DNA of 22,906 bases. It comes from UBA5336 sp039815055. GTDB lineage: Bacteria > Pseudomonadota > Alphaproteobacteria > Caulobacterales > Hyphomonadaceae. This document shows positions 1 to 7,415 of this stretch, one piece after another. Position 1 is the stretch's first letter. Each line of letters opens with the position of its first letter. A model generated the notes under the pieces. That model was not told the origin of the DNA. It searched no databases and saw only the letters and a list, made by a program, of their open reading frames with translations. The translations under genes were made by a program, and so were the position numbers. The stretch covers positions 1-22,906 of the forward strand of contig JBCCAA010000046.1 of the NCBI GenBank assembly GCA_039815055.1. The letters are read 5' to 3'.

Positions 1-273
1 CCAGACCGCTGGTCCTTTGGACCGGTTGAGCATTCGAAACTGGATACCGGATTGATCGGCCACTCGCGCCATTATGCCATCCAGGGCGTCGATTTCCCGA
101 ACCAGATGACCTTTGCCCAAACCACCAATCGCGGGGTTGCACGACATCTCGCCAATCGTTTCCAGTTTGTGGGTTATCAACGCCGTGACGGCACCCGCGC
201 GTGCAGATGCAGCCGCAGCCTCACAGCCGGCATGCCCTCCACCCACAATGATGACATCGAAATCGGTCGCCAT
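1..273 (-). CDS. mnmG: tRNA uridine-5-carboxymethylaminomethyl synthesis protein MnmG (N-terminal part)
   Basis: The reverse complement starts with ATG at 271-273 and stays open to the window edge, giving the first 91 residues. It begins MATDFDVIIVGGGHAGCEAA, the Rossmann FAD-binding GxGxxG-type fingerprint of MnmG/GidA, followed by the family motif SCNPAIGGLGKGHLVREIDALDG. MnmG works with MnmE as a heterotetramer that places the (carboxymethyl)aminomethyl group on wobble uridine 34 of certain tRNAs, using FAD and methylene-tetrahydrofolate. It follows mnmE by 60 bp on the same strand, so the two are probably co-transcribed from rho. The C-terminal four fifths lie outside the window. In related genomes rsmG, parA and parB come next. 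Confidence 0.96.
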   Translation of the reverse strand, partial: MATDFDVIIVGGGHAGCEAAAASARAGAVTALITHKLETIGEMSCNPAIGGLGKGHLVREIDALDGIMARVADQSGIQFRMLNRSKGPAVW

Positions 274-333
274 CGGCCCTTTACCAAAACTGAGAAATCC
301 GTTGGCGGTATATAGGGTCTCTGTACGCCGCCG

Positions 334-1662
334 TCACTTGCCGATGCAGAAGGCGGAGAAAATTTCGCCCAACACGTCTTCTATACCAATTACGCCGAGC
401 AATTGAGAAAGCTCGCCCGCTGCCTGGCGCACGTGTTCCGCAACGAGTTCTGATCCCAACCCACCATCCAGACCTTCTATGGCGGATTCGATTTCAGAAG
501 TCGCAGCCTGCAAGGCGAGACGGTGTCGGCGCCGTGTAATCAATGGGGAGGGTGTTTTGGCCACCAGATCGGCGAGCTCCTGTTCCAAAACGCGGAGAAG
601 ATCGTCTATCCCGTTCCCCGTCTTCGCCGATAGATGAAGTGTTTCACGTGAAACATTCTGGGGCGAACTCACCAGATCAGATTTGTTTGACACGTCGATG
701 ATACGCGTGGCGCCATCCAGGGCGTCGTCTCCTTCGGGTAGTGTTCCATCACGGACGTGGATCACCACATCCGCGCTTGCAGCAATGTCTCGCGCCCGAC
801 GAACACCTTCCTGTTCAATCAAGTCTTGTGTCTCTCGCAGGCCCGCCGTGTCAGAGAGAATCACGAGATATCCGGCAAGGTTCAGCCGTACCTCAATGAT
901 GTCGCGCGTGGTCCCCGCGACATCCGTCACGATCGCTGCGTCTCTACCAGCCAGCCTATTCAGGAGACTGGATTTCCCAACATTCGGCGCGCCGACCAGT
1001 GCGACCTGGAAACCATCTCGAATGCGCTCACCGACATTATCATCGCCCAGCGCGACGGACAGTTCGGCCTGGAGTGAATCCAAGCGCGCCTTTACCGGCG
1101 CGGTGGTGAAGTCCGGCGCGTCCTCTTCGTCTGGGAAATCGACGGTGACTTCAATCAACGCCAAAGCTTCCAGCAGCATCTGGCGCCACCGATCCATTTG
1201 ATCAGATGTGACGCCGTTGAGCTGACGGAGCGCTTGGGTTCTTTGGGCAGCAGTATCGGCCTCGACGAGGTCTGCCACCGCTTCGGCCTCGATCAAATCG
1301 AATTTACCAGCCTCGACAGCACGCCGGGTGAACTCCCCCGCGTCTGCGAGCCGGACCCCATCAACCTCACAAATCGCATCAAGGGCGGCCTCGACCACCG
1401 CGCGCCCGCCATGAAGCATCAATTCCAGGACATCTTCTCCCGTAAAACTCGCCGGCGCTGCGTAGAATACGGCGACAACCTCGTCAATTTGTTCTTTATT
1501 TGTTCCTATTAGGCGACAAAGCGTTGCAGCCCTTGGTTTCAGGGTTTTGTTCAGACATCTGCTGGCTATTTCCACGGCTGCCGGGCCCGACACGCGCACC
1601 AATGCGATCGCTGATGGGACCTGACCGGAGGCCAGGGCGCAGATCGTATCGCGCGCGGACAT
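334..1662 (-). CDS. mnmE: tRNA modification GTPase MnmE (TrmE/ThdF)
   Basis: This is a 442-residue protein of normal family length. The N-terminal tetrahydrofolate-binding domain covers about residues 1-120, with the conserved DTICALASG start. The inserted Ras-like G domain has the P-loop GAPNVGKSS at 224-232, G3 DTAG at 271-274 and G4 NKSD at 326-329. The helical domain ends in the catalytic CIGK tail (439-442), whose Cys is typical of functional MnmE. It acts with MnmG in cytosolic tRNA wobble-uridine modification. It starts 13 bp after rho, so it is probably in one operon with it. Codons 336-341 (NVSRET) carry a perfect parS site, so this stretch of protein is partly dictated by DNA-binding constraints. 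Confidence 0.98.
   Translation of the reverse strand: MSARDTICALASGQVPSAIALVRVSGPAAVEIASRCLNKTLKPRAATLCRLIGTNKEQIDEVVAVFYAAPASFTGEDVLELMLHGGRAVVEAALDAICEVDGVRLADAGEFTRRAVEAGKFDLIEAEAVADLVEADTAAQRTQALRQLNGVTSDQMDRWRQMLLEALALIEVTVDFPDEEDAPDFTTAPVKARLDSLQAELSVALGDDNVGERIRDGFQVALVGAPNVGKSSLLNRLAGRDAAIVTDVAGTTRDIIEVRLNLAGYLVILSDTAGLRETQDLIEQEGVRRARDIAASADVVIHVRDGTLPEGDDALDGATRIIDVSNKSDLVSSPQNVSRETLHLSAKTGNGIDDLLRVLEQELADLVAKTPSPLITRRRHRLALQAATSEIESAIEGLDGGLGSELVAEHVRQAAGELSQLLGVIGIEDVLGEIFSAFCIGK
640..655. promoter_or_regulatory. parS centromere site (ParB-binding palindrome) inside mnmE
   Basis: The 16 bases TGTTTCACGTGAAACA form a perfect palindrome, identical to the bacterial parS consensus bound by ParB/Spo0J. 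It is read through as MnmE residues NVSRET. In most bacteria parS sites cluster near the origin and parAB. Here the site is about 5 kb from the hemE-side origin candidate and in the operon that normally leads to parAB. It is the only full copy seen in the window. Confidence 0.9.
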
Positions 1663-1675
1663 CGCCGCGATCGTC

Positions 1676-2965
1676 CTAATTGTTCATGGCATCGAAGAAT
1701 TCACTGTTCGTCTTCGTCTGGCGAAGCTTATCGAGCAGGAATTCGATGGCGTCGGCCGTGCCCATCGGATTGAGGATCCGGCGCAGCACGTGGATTTTCG
1801 ATAGCTGTTCCTTCGGTGTGATCAGCTCTTCTTTCCGCGTACCCGACTTCATGATGTCGATGGCCGGGAAGACGCGTTTGTCGGCGATTTTGCGATCCAG
1901 CACGACTTCGCAGTTACCCGTACCTTTGAACTCTTCAAAGATCACTTCGTCCATGCGTGACCCAGTCTCAATAAGCGCCGTGGCAATGATCGACAGCGAT
2001 CCACCATTTTCAATATTCCGCGCCGCACCGAAAAACCGCTTCGGACGTTGCAGAGCGTTTGCATCGACACCGCCGGTCAACACCTTTCCGGAGCTTGGAA
2101 CCGTCGTGTTGTAGGCGCGACCGAGGCGCGTAATGGAATCGAGAAGGATCACAACATCGCGGCCATGTTCCGCCAGGCGTTTGGCTTTTTCGATCACCAT
2201 TTCAGCAACCTGGACGTGGCGCGTGGACGGCTCGTCAAAAGTGGACGAAATCACCTCGCCTTTCACGGACCGCTTCATGTCGGTCACCTCTTCTGGCCGC
2301 TCGTCAATCAGCAGGACCAGAAGATAACACTCGGGGTGGTTTTCCTCGATCGATTTAGCGATGTTCTGGAGCAGCACGGTTTTACCCGTTCGGGGCGGCG
2401 CAACAATAAGTGCGCGCTGGCCTTTACCAATCGGCGCGACAATGTCGATCACGCGACCAGACCGGTCTTTCTTGGTGGGGTCGCGCCCCTCCATGGACAG
2501 GCGTTCTTCGGGGTAAAGCGGTGTCAGATTGTCAAAGTGGACCTTCTGGCGGGCGCGCTCCGGGTCTTCGAAGTTAATCGCATTCACAGCATCAAGTGCG
2601 AAGTAACGCTCGCTTTCGCGGGGCTCCTTGATCGGTCCTTCGACCGTATCACCGGTCTTCAAACCGGCACGCTTCAACACCTGGGGGCTGACATAAATGT
2701 CGTCGGGACCTGGCAGATAATTCGATTCCGGCGAGCGCAGGAACCCGAATCCATCGGACAACACCTCGAGGACGCCCTCACCAATGATCTCGATTTCGCG
2801 TTCCGCCAGCTCTTTCAGGATCGCAAACAACATATCCTGGGTACGCAGAGACGACGCGTTTTCGACCTCTACTTCTTCAGCATAAGCGAGAAGTTCGGTT
2901 GGGCTTTTTGATTTAAGGTCTCGAAGCGTCACACGTGTGACGTTCTCAAAGGCTGTATCGGGCAT
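1676..2965 (-). CDS. rho: Transcription termination factor Rho
   Basis: Rho is a homohexameric RNA-dependent ATPase/helicase that terminates transcription. From ATG at 2963-2965 the protein has 429 residues, near the usual ~420. The N-terminal helical domain (LRDLKSKSPTELLAYAEE) is followed by the cold-shock-like RNA-binding fold at about 62-135 (GVLEVLSDGFGFLRSPE). The RecA-like ATPase domain has the P-loop APPRTGKT at 189-196, Walker B VVILLD at 271-276, and the Q/R-loop region ending in KSGTRKEE. I chose this start over a GTG 24 codons upstream because the extra residues are low-complexity and unlike Rho, and because AGGA lies just upstream. It is the first gene of the rho-mnmE-mnmG series. 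Confidence 0.98.
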   Translation of the reverse strand: MPDTAFENVTRVTLRDLKSKSPTELLAYAEEVEVENASSLRTQDMLFAILKELAEREIEIIGEGVLEVLSDGFGFLRSPESNYLPGPDDIYVSPQVLKRAGLKTGDTVEGPIKEPRESERYFALDAVNAINFEDPERARQKVHFDNLTPLYPEERLSMEGRDPTKKDRSGRVIDIVAPIGKGQRALIVAPPRTGKTVLLQNIAKSIEENHPECYLLVLLIDERPEEVTDMKRSVKGEVISSTFDEPSTRHVQVAEMVIEKAKRLAEHGRDVVILLDSITRLGRAYNTTVPSSGKVLTGGVDANALQRPKRFFGAARNIENGGSLSIIATALIETGSRMDEVIFEEFKGTGNCEVVLDRKIADKRVFPAIDIMKSGTRKEELITPKEQLSKIHVLRRILNPMGTADAIEFLLDKLRQTKTNSEFFDAMNN

Positions 2966-3044
2966 GTGTCCTAGAAGAATAAAGGGCCGCTCTGTCGGAA
3001 TGGACTGGGCCGGGGCTGCACCCGCATTCGGATGCACTTATGAG

Positions 3045-3079
3045 ATATGGTTACAGTTGTCGCAACTCGTCAAGCGACA
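3045..3079 (-). promoter_or_regulatory. Possible rho promoter overlapping a small inverted repeat
   Basis: On the minus strand TTGACG (3068-3073) is a good -35 match. A weak -10-like CCATAT or CATATC lies 17-18 bases downstream, at about 3044-3050. The -35 hexamer sits in the loop of a 6-bp inverted repeat, TGTCGC...GCGACA (3058-3079). The repeat could be a weak hemJ terminator or a regulatory site. This 150-bp gap between hemJ and rho holds no gene. Confidence 0.3.
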
Positions 3080-3115
3080 TTTTTCTGACATCTGTTTGAG
3101 CAGGGTCAGTTGAGC

Positions 3116-3562
3116 CTAGAAAGGCTTCGGCACGGCCAGCAGCACAACACCGATCATCAGCATAAATGGAACCTCATTGAGCAAACGCAACTGCTTTTCC
3201 GAAAGTGTGCCGTCAGCGCGGTCAACTTTCTTGCCGATGCTAATGATCCAGCCATGTATCCCCGACAGAATGATCACGAGTACCAGCTTCCCATGAAACC
3301 AGCCTTGCTCAAGCAGGACCGGATTCACCCAAAGCATGAGCAATCCCAACACCCATGTGATGATTAGTGCTGGATTCATGATGATCATGCGGAGCCGTCG
3401 CGACGCATCCGACATTGTATCAAACAAGGGCTCGCCAGGCTTTGATGCCAATTGATAGATCCGCAGTCGCGGCGCCATCAACAAGCCAGCCATCAGAGCA
3501 ACGACGAATATGATGTGAAGCGCCTTGATCCATAGGTAGTATGGCAAAAGCAGTTCGGCCAT
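3116..3562 (-). CDS. hemJ: HemJ-type protoporphyrinogen IX oxidase
   Basis: This is a 148-residue, multi-spanning inner-membrane protein of the HemJ (UPF0093) family, which oxidises protoporphyrinogen IX to protoporphyrin IX in bacteria that lack HemG/HemY. Visible family features are the N-terminal YLWIKALHIIFVV helix with His16, MAGLLMAPRL, the SRRLRMIIMNPALIITW segment, the HGKLVLVIILSGIHGW helix and the LNEVPFMLMI...VPKPF end. The ATG overlaps the hemH TGA by one base (TGATG), showing translational coupling directly after ferrochelatase, its next enzyme in the pathway. As I recall the family, many members have Trp and His where this protein has Leu (before MAGLL) and Gln (in RIYQ). I treat that as lineage variation. 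Confidence 0.9.
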   Translation of the reverse strand: MAELLLPYYLWIKALHIIFVVALMAGLLMAPRLRIYQLASKPGEPLFDTMSDASRRLRMIIMNPALIITWVLGLLMLWVNPVLLEQGWFHGKLVLVIILSGIHGWIISIGKKVDRADGTLSEKQLRLLNEVPFMLMIGVVLLAVPKPF

Positions 3563-4602
3563 CAGGCAGGCTCCGCGTGGGGGCAGTCAGACCACCTTTT
3601 CGGGCACAGGCGGCCGCCGGCACACGAGCGAAGCGACCGGTCGTCGGCCAGTGCGGCATCCACTTCGTCCGCCAAGGCTTTTATGAACACGTCAATCGTG
3701 CCGAGCGCGGGCACATTTATATAGCCGACAGCGCCGAACTCCTCGGCCACTTCGCGGTATTCCTCGCCCAATTCGACCAGTGTTTCGATATGGTCTGAAA
3801 CAAACGCAACCGGCGCAACAACGATATGTTCACCGGCTTTGGAGGCCTCTTCGATCACGTCTTCCGTGGCGGGCCCAATCCATTTCAGTGGTCCAACGCG
3901 TGATTGGTAGCACACGGTCGTATTCCAGGAGTCCGGCAAGTGTGGCACGAGCTGCGCCGCCATTTGCTCTACCTGCCATTGATACGGGTCGCCGTCCTTG
4001 ACCACACGTTCGGGTAGACCGTGGGCTGACATCAAAAGATGAACCCTGTCCGGCGACCCGTTTTCTTCCCAAGCGGACATGATCTTTTGCGCATGGGCAA
4101 TGATGAGGTCATCGTTCAAGGGATAACAGCATACGGTTTTGACCGGCAGATCGCTGTGTTCAGCCCATTCTTTCGCCGATGATCCCGTCGTCGTTGAGGA
4201 AAACTGTGGGTACAAGGGCAACAGAATAATCTCATCAGCGTCCCACGCGGCCACCGCTTCGGCGGCTTCATGGGTGAAAGGATGCCAATACCGCATGGCA
4301 ATGAAACATTTGTGGGTGTTTTCAGGATGGCGTGCATCGAGCGCTGATTCGAGTGCCGCAGCCTGCTTTTCGGTTTCCGGGAGCAGGGGCGATCCACCAC
4401 CCGGCGCATCCATCATCGCGTAATTTTCTGCAACAGCCGGCGCTCGCAGGCGAGAAATCAACTCTGATAGCGCCCAGCGGATCGGTCCTGGCGCACGAAT
4501 GATCGCCGGATCAGAGAACAGGTTCTTCAAAAACGGCCGAATGGCCTGTCGGTTGTTGGGTCCGCCCAGATTAAACAGGACGATCGCTATTTTACGGCCC
4601 AT
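3562..4602 (-). CDS. hemH: Ferrochelatase
   Basis: HemH inserts Fe2+ into protoporphyrin IX, the last step of protohaem synthesis. From ATG 4600-4602 it has 346 residues. An in-frame GTG two codons upstream (4608) is an equally plausible start, as the AGGGAG ribosome site lies close to it. Family hallmarks are VLFNLGGP near the start, the catalytic His in LMSAHGLP (His194) and the acidic FVSDHIETLVEL segment (Glu273). The C-terminus has three cysteines spaced C-X5-C-X6-C (327, 333, 340), with further Cys at 99, 158, 159 and 231. Caulobacter ferrochelatase is known to carry a [2Fe-2S] cluster that uses C-terminal cysteines, so this one may too. It overlaps hemE by about 11 bases and hemJ by one. 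Confidence 0.96.
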   Translation of the reverse strand: MGRKIAIVLFNLGGPNNRQAIRPFLKNLFSDPAIIRAPGPIRWALSELISRLRAPAVAENYAMMDAPGGGSPLLPETEKQAAALESALDARHPENTHKCFIAMRYWHPFTHEAAEAVAAWDADEIILLPLYPQFSSTTTGSSAKEWAEHSDLPVKTVCCYPLNDDLIIAHAQKIMSAWEENGSPDRVHLLMSAHGLPERVVKDGDPYQWQVEQMAAQLVPHLPDSWNTTVCYQSRVGPLKWIGPATEDVIEEASKAGEHIVVAPVAFVSDHIETLVELGEEYREVAEEFGAVGYINVPALGTIDVFIKALADEVDAALADDRSLRSCAGGRLCPKRWSDCPHAEPA

Positions 4603-5647
4603 CGGCACGCCACTCCCTAACGGTTTTCACCACTTCTTCGACATGGGCGATGGGTGTGTCTGGTAGCACCCCGTGTCCAAGATTAAAGATATGGGGCCGG
4701 GCTGAATAGGCGGCGAGCAATTCACGGGTGCGTGCGACCATCCGCGCACCGCCAGCACGAAGAAGTAGCGGATCCAGATGGCCCTGAACTGGAAAATCTG
4801 GCGGCAACACGCCATTGACCTGGTTGGGCAGGATCGATGTATCCAATCCAACAGCTGAAACACCAGTTTCGGCAACGTAGTCGGACAACATGGCCCCACC
4901 GCCGCGCGGAAAGCCAATAATAGGCACGGTCACACCGAGGTCGCGCAAGGCCTTTACCAATGCAGCGTTGGGTCTGATCACCACTTCCTTGAAAACATCA
5001 TCTGGCAACCCTTCGGCCCAGGACTCAAATATCATCAGCGCGTTTGCACCGGCTTCAACCTGCTTCGCCATGTAAAGCGCTGACACTTCGACGATCTTGT
5101 CCAAACACGCTGCGAGAACATCAGGTTTTGTATACGCCCAGCTGCGCGTCTCAGACTTGTCGGTTTTTCCCCGCCCCTCAATAGCGTACAGCAACACGGT
5201 GAACGGCGCGCCGGCAAACCCAATCAGTGTCGTCTCGTCTGGAAGCTGTGCGCGTACCCGATCCACGGTTTCATAAACAGGCGACAATCGATCCGCAGCG
5301 GCAATCGCCGAGCGTCTTTCCAGATCGACAACGCTTTCTATCCTCTCGACAATCGGGCCAATGCCCTTCTCGAACCGAACGCCGAGACCGAGCGCATCGA
5401 GAACCAGCAGGATGTCAGCAAACAGTATAGCCCCGTCCATGCCATATCGCCGGATGGGCTGAAGCGTCGCTTCGGTGGCCAGACTTGGCGTGTAGCAAAA
5501 ATCCAGAAAGTCCTTTGCACGCGATCGCAGCTCCAGATATTCCGGCAAGTGTCGTCCCGCCTGACGCATCATCCACATGGGAGTCTTCTCGGGGCGTCTG
5601 CCACAGAGAACCGCCAAAAGAGGTTTAGAGTTCACATCAGCAAGCAT
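4592..5647 (-). CDS. hemE: Uroporphyrinogen III decarboxylase
   Basis: HemE converts uroporphyrinogen III to coproporphyrinogen III in the cytosol. From ATG 5645-5647 it has 351 residues. The signature PMWMMRQAGRHLPEYLELR is at about 23-41, with the Arg pair of RQAGR that grips the substrate. The second family motif, around the catalytic Asp, is ILFADILLVLDALGLGVRF (about 74-92), and FNLGHGVLPDTP lies near the C-terminus. A TTG nine codons upstream extends the frame, but the ATG start aligns better with known HemE N-termini. GGGAG lies about 12 bases upstream. It is the first gene of hemE-hemH-hemJ and borders the presumed origin, as in Caulobacter, where hemE promoters lie inside the origin. 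Confidence 0.97.
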   Translation of the reverse strand: MLADVNSKPLLAVLCGRRPEKTPMWMMRQAGRHLPEYLELRSRAKDFLDFCYTPSLATEATLQPIRRYGMDGAILFADILLVLDALGLGVRFEKGIGPIVERIESVVDLERRSAIAAADRLSPVYETVDRVRAQLPDETTLIGFAGAPFTVLLYAIEGRGKTDKSETRSWAYTKPDVLAACLDKIVEVSALYMAKQVEAGANALMIFESWAEGLPDDVFKEVVIRPNAALVKALRDLGVTVPIIGFPRGGGAMLSDYVAETGVSAVGLDTSILPNQVNGVLPPDFPVQGHLDPLLLRAGGARMVARTRELLAAYSARPHIFNLGHGVLPDTPIAHVEEVVKTVREWRADGP

Positions 5648-5777
5648 GGCGAATTCAAACTCCCAAAAAATCAAATCTACGGATGATGATGACTATGACG
5701 TGGAATTCGGGAAAAAAAGCGCGGCAATCCGTCTTTTCCGGTTTCTTCACGTGTCCTTCACAGGCGTCGGATACCAA

Positions 5778-5792
5778 TTAACACTCTGTTAA
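5778..5792. promoter_or_regulatory. CtrA-binding site in the origin
   Basis: TTAA, seven bases (CACTCTG), then TTAA is an exact match to the full CtrA recognition site TTAA-N7-TTAA. In Caulobacter, phosphorylated CtrA bound at such sites in the origin blocks initiation in swarmer cells. It is the only exact match I found in the hemE-side gap. Confidence 0.75.
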
Positions 5793-5833
5793 GGTTTTGC
5801 GACAGCATGGATTTTTGCGGCCCTGAACGGTCG

Positions 5834-5842
5834 TTTTCCACA
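5834..5842 (+). promoter_or_regulatory. DnaA box
   Basis: TTTTCCACA fits the relaxed DnaA-box consensus TTWTNCACA at all positions and differs from TTATCCACA at one. It lies 41 bases from the CtrA box within the presumed origin. Confidence 0.65.
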
Positions 5843-5973
5843 ATGGCGAACGAAGGTGGACCGGGGCGGAAGAAACTCTGCAAGTATGTGAAAATCCTGT
5901 GGTCATTTCCGGACAAACCTGAATCTCACAACCACCATCACAACTTGCGGGATTTGCCAGCGCGGCGCATGTA

Positions 5974-6825
5974 ATGAAGATGACAAATTTTGGCGCGCAT
6001 ACCGACCGGCTAAGCCTGTATTTCAATGTCCACCTGGTTTCTGACAGCACCGGTGAAACCCTGAATGCCGTGATGCGCGCATCAGCGGCCCAGTTTGAGC
6101 GCGTGCAGCCTCTTGAGCATAACTACTATCTTGTACGGTCTCAAAAGCAGTTGTCGCGGGTTTTGCGCGAGGTCAAAGCGGCGCCCGGCGTGGTGTGGTA
6201 CACAATTGCCGACGAGGCCTTGCGCCAAACCCTGGAAGAAGAATGCCGCGCCGCGGCGATTCCAACTCTGCCGGTGCTCGACCCGGCGGTGCATATGCTG
6301 TCGCGGCATCTGGGCATCATGGCGACGGAGAAAGTGGCTGGTCAGCACTCCATGACACAGGAGTATTTCGACCGGATTGAAGCGATCGATTTCGCCCTGC
6401 GCCATGATGATGGACAAAACACCCAGGGGCTTGATTCAGCCGATGTCGTGCTTGTGGGAGTCAGCCGAACGTCGAAAACACCGACGTGCGTCTATCTGGC
6501 AAATCGCGGCGTACGCGCCGGAAATATTCCGCTGGTGCCGGGTGTTCCCCCTCCACCTGCACTGATGGAGCTAAAAAAGCCGATGATGGTGGGTTTGAAA
6601 ATCAGCGCCGAACGTCTGGTTCAGATTCGCCGTCAAAGACTGCTGTCGATCAATGAATCGGGCGAGACCAGTTACGCCGATGAGCAGGCCGTGCAGGATG
6701 AGGTGACTCAGGCCAACCGGCTCTATCAACGCAATAACTGGGTGGTGATCGACGTGTCGCGACGGTCAGTAGAAGAAACAGCAGCCGCGATCCTGAACAA
6801 GCTGAACGAGCGGCGGGGCCACTGA
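5974..6825 (+). CDS. PEP synthase / pyruvate phosphate dikinase regulatory protein (DUF299 kinase-phosphorylase)
   Basis: This is a 283-residue member of the family that reversibly phosphorylates a Thr on PEP synthase (PpsR/YdiA) or on pyruvate phosphate dikinase (PDRP). It uses ADP as phosphate donor and Pi for reversal. Family hallmarks are FNVHLVSDSTGETLNAVMRA near the start, the P-loop-like GVSRTSKTP at 162-170, YLANRG, NIPLVPGVPPP, and the MVGLKISAERLVQIRRQRL segment. The start is uncertain: ATGs at 5974 and 5980 both lack a strong ribosome site, though GAAG precedes the second. It is the first gene right of the presumed origin, the same place as its homologue in related genomes. Its stop overlaps the maf start by one base (TGATG). 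Which of the two enzymes is the target cannot be told from this window. Confidence 0.93.
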   Translation: MKMTNFGAHTDRLSLYFNVHLVSDSTGETLNAVMRASAAQFERVQPLEHNYYLVRSQKQLSRVLREVKAAPGVVWYTIADEALRQTLEEECRAAAIPTLPVLDPAVHMLSRHLGIMATEKVAGQHSMTQEYFDRIEAIDFALRHDDGQNTQGLDSADVVLVGVSRTSKTPTCVYLANRGVRAGNIPLVPGVPPPPALMELKKPMMVGLKISAERLVQIRRQRLLSINESGETSYADEQAVQDEVTQANRLYQRNNWVVIDVSRRSVEETAAAILNKLNERRGH

Positions 6826-7415
6826 TGCAAGTAATTTTGGCGTCGGGCAGCGCGAGCCGGCGAGCCCTTTTGGCGGGCGCGGGCGTCGCGGCGGAATCCG
6901 TAAAGCCCAATGTCGACGAGGACGCGGTCAAAGCCGCCCTTCGCGCGGATGGATTGCCAGTGCGCGACCAGGCCATGGCGTTGGCGGAACTCAAGGCGCA
7001 AAAAGTGTCAGCAGGGCACAACGGCCTTGTGATCGGCGGTGACCAGATGTTGGCGCTGGAGGGGGCCGCGTTCGACAAGCCCGCGGATCTGGACAGTGCA
7101 CGTTCGCACCTGCGCGCACTGTCGGGCAAGACCCACACATTGGAAACTGCCTTGGTGATTTGTGAAAACGGCGAAGCGGTCTGGCGGCATCTGGCGCGGC
7201 CAAAGCTCACCATGCGACCGCTCTCCGAAGCGTTCATTGAAGACTATATCGTGAAATCTGGCGACGGTCTGCTCTCCACGGTCGGCGCCTATAAACTGGA
7301 AGCGCTCGGCGCCCAGTTGTTCACACAGATCGAGGGCGACTATTTCTCGATCCTGGGATTGCCGCTCTTGCCGCTGCTTGACTATTTGCGGGTCCGCGGA
7401 GCGCTGGCGACATGA
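6825..7415 (+). CDS. maf: Maf-family nucleotide pyrophosphatase
   Basis: This is a 196-residue Maf/YceF/YhdE-like protein. These enzymes hydrolyse non-canonical or modified nucleoside triphosphates (e.g. dTTP/UTP or m7GTP, depending on subfamily) to the monophosphates. The N-terminal phosphate-binding motif is VILASGSASRRALL, where the family has LASxSxxR. The later motif GGDQMLALEG takes the place of the usual A/GDT-V segment, and GAYKLEALGAQLFTQIEGDYFSILGLPL matches the conserved C-terminal block. It is coupled to both neighbours, with a one-base overlap upstream and a four-base ATGA overlap with aroE. GDQ is closer to the YceF (m7GTP-type) group than to dTTPases with GDT, but subfamily assignment is an inference. 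Confidence 0.92.
   Translation: MQVILASGSASRRALLAGAGVAAESVKPNVDEDAVKAALRADGLPVRDQAMALAELKAQKVSAGHNGLVIGGDQMLALEGAAFDKPADLDSARSHLRALSGKTHTLETALVICENGEAVWRHLARPKLTMRPLSEAFIEDYIVKSGDGLLSTVGAYKLEALGAQLFTQIEGDYFSILGLPLLPLLDYLRVRGALAT

Larger units (their letters stand above)
5648..5973. other. Probable chromosomal replication origin (oriC, Cori-like) between hemE and the PEP-synthase/PPDK regulator gene
   Basis: This 326-bp gap between divergent genes has no coding potential. Its position matches the origin of Caulobacter crescentus and the predicted Rickettsia origin, which both lie beside hemE. It contains a perfect TTAA-N7-TTAA CtrA box (5778-5792) and a DnaA box, TTTTCCACA (5834-5842). Weaker DnaA-like 9-mers matching TTWTNCACA at 7 of 9 positions lie at 5743-5751 and 5754-5762, and a CCACA core lies on the minus strand at 5898-5906. 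There are A-tracts near 5661-5718, a partial IHF-like site at 5669-5681 and a GANTC methylation site at 5921-5925. All genes on the left run leftward and the first six on the right run rightward, as expected for forks leaving this point. Its function is inferred. Confidence 0.8.

Noticed and set aside
683..1201. Long open frames opposite mnmE, rho, the helicase and other genes
   Set aside because: They lie antisense to or out of frame with clear conserved genes, show no family motifs, and are expected by chance in GC-rich DNA.
2966..3037. Extended Rho N-terminus from GTG 3037
   Set aside because: The 24 extra residues do not resemble Rho, and the ATG at 2965 has a ribosome site and gives the usual length.
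5740..5755. Second parS site in the origin gap (CTTCACGTGTCC)
   Set aside because: Only the central CACGTG matches. The flanks lack the GTTT/AAAC arms.
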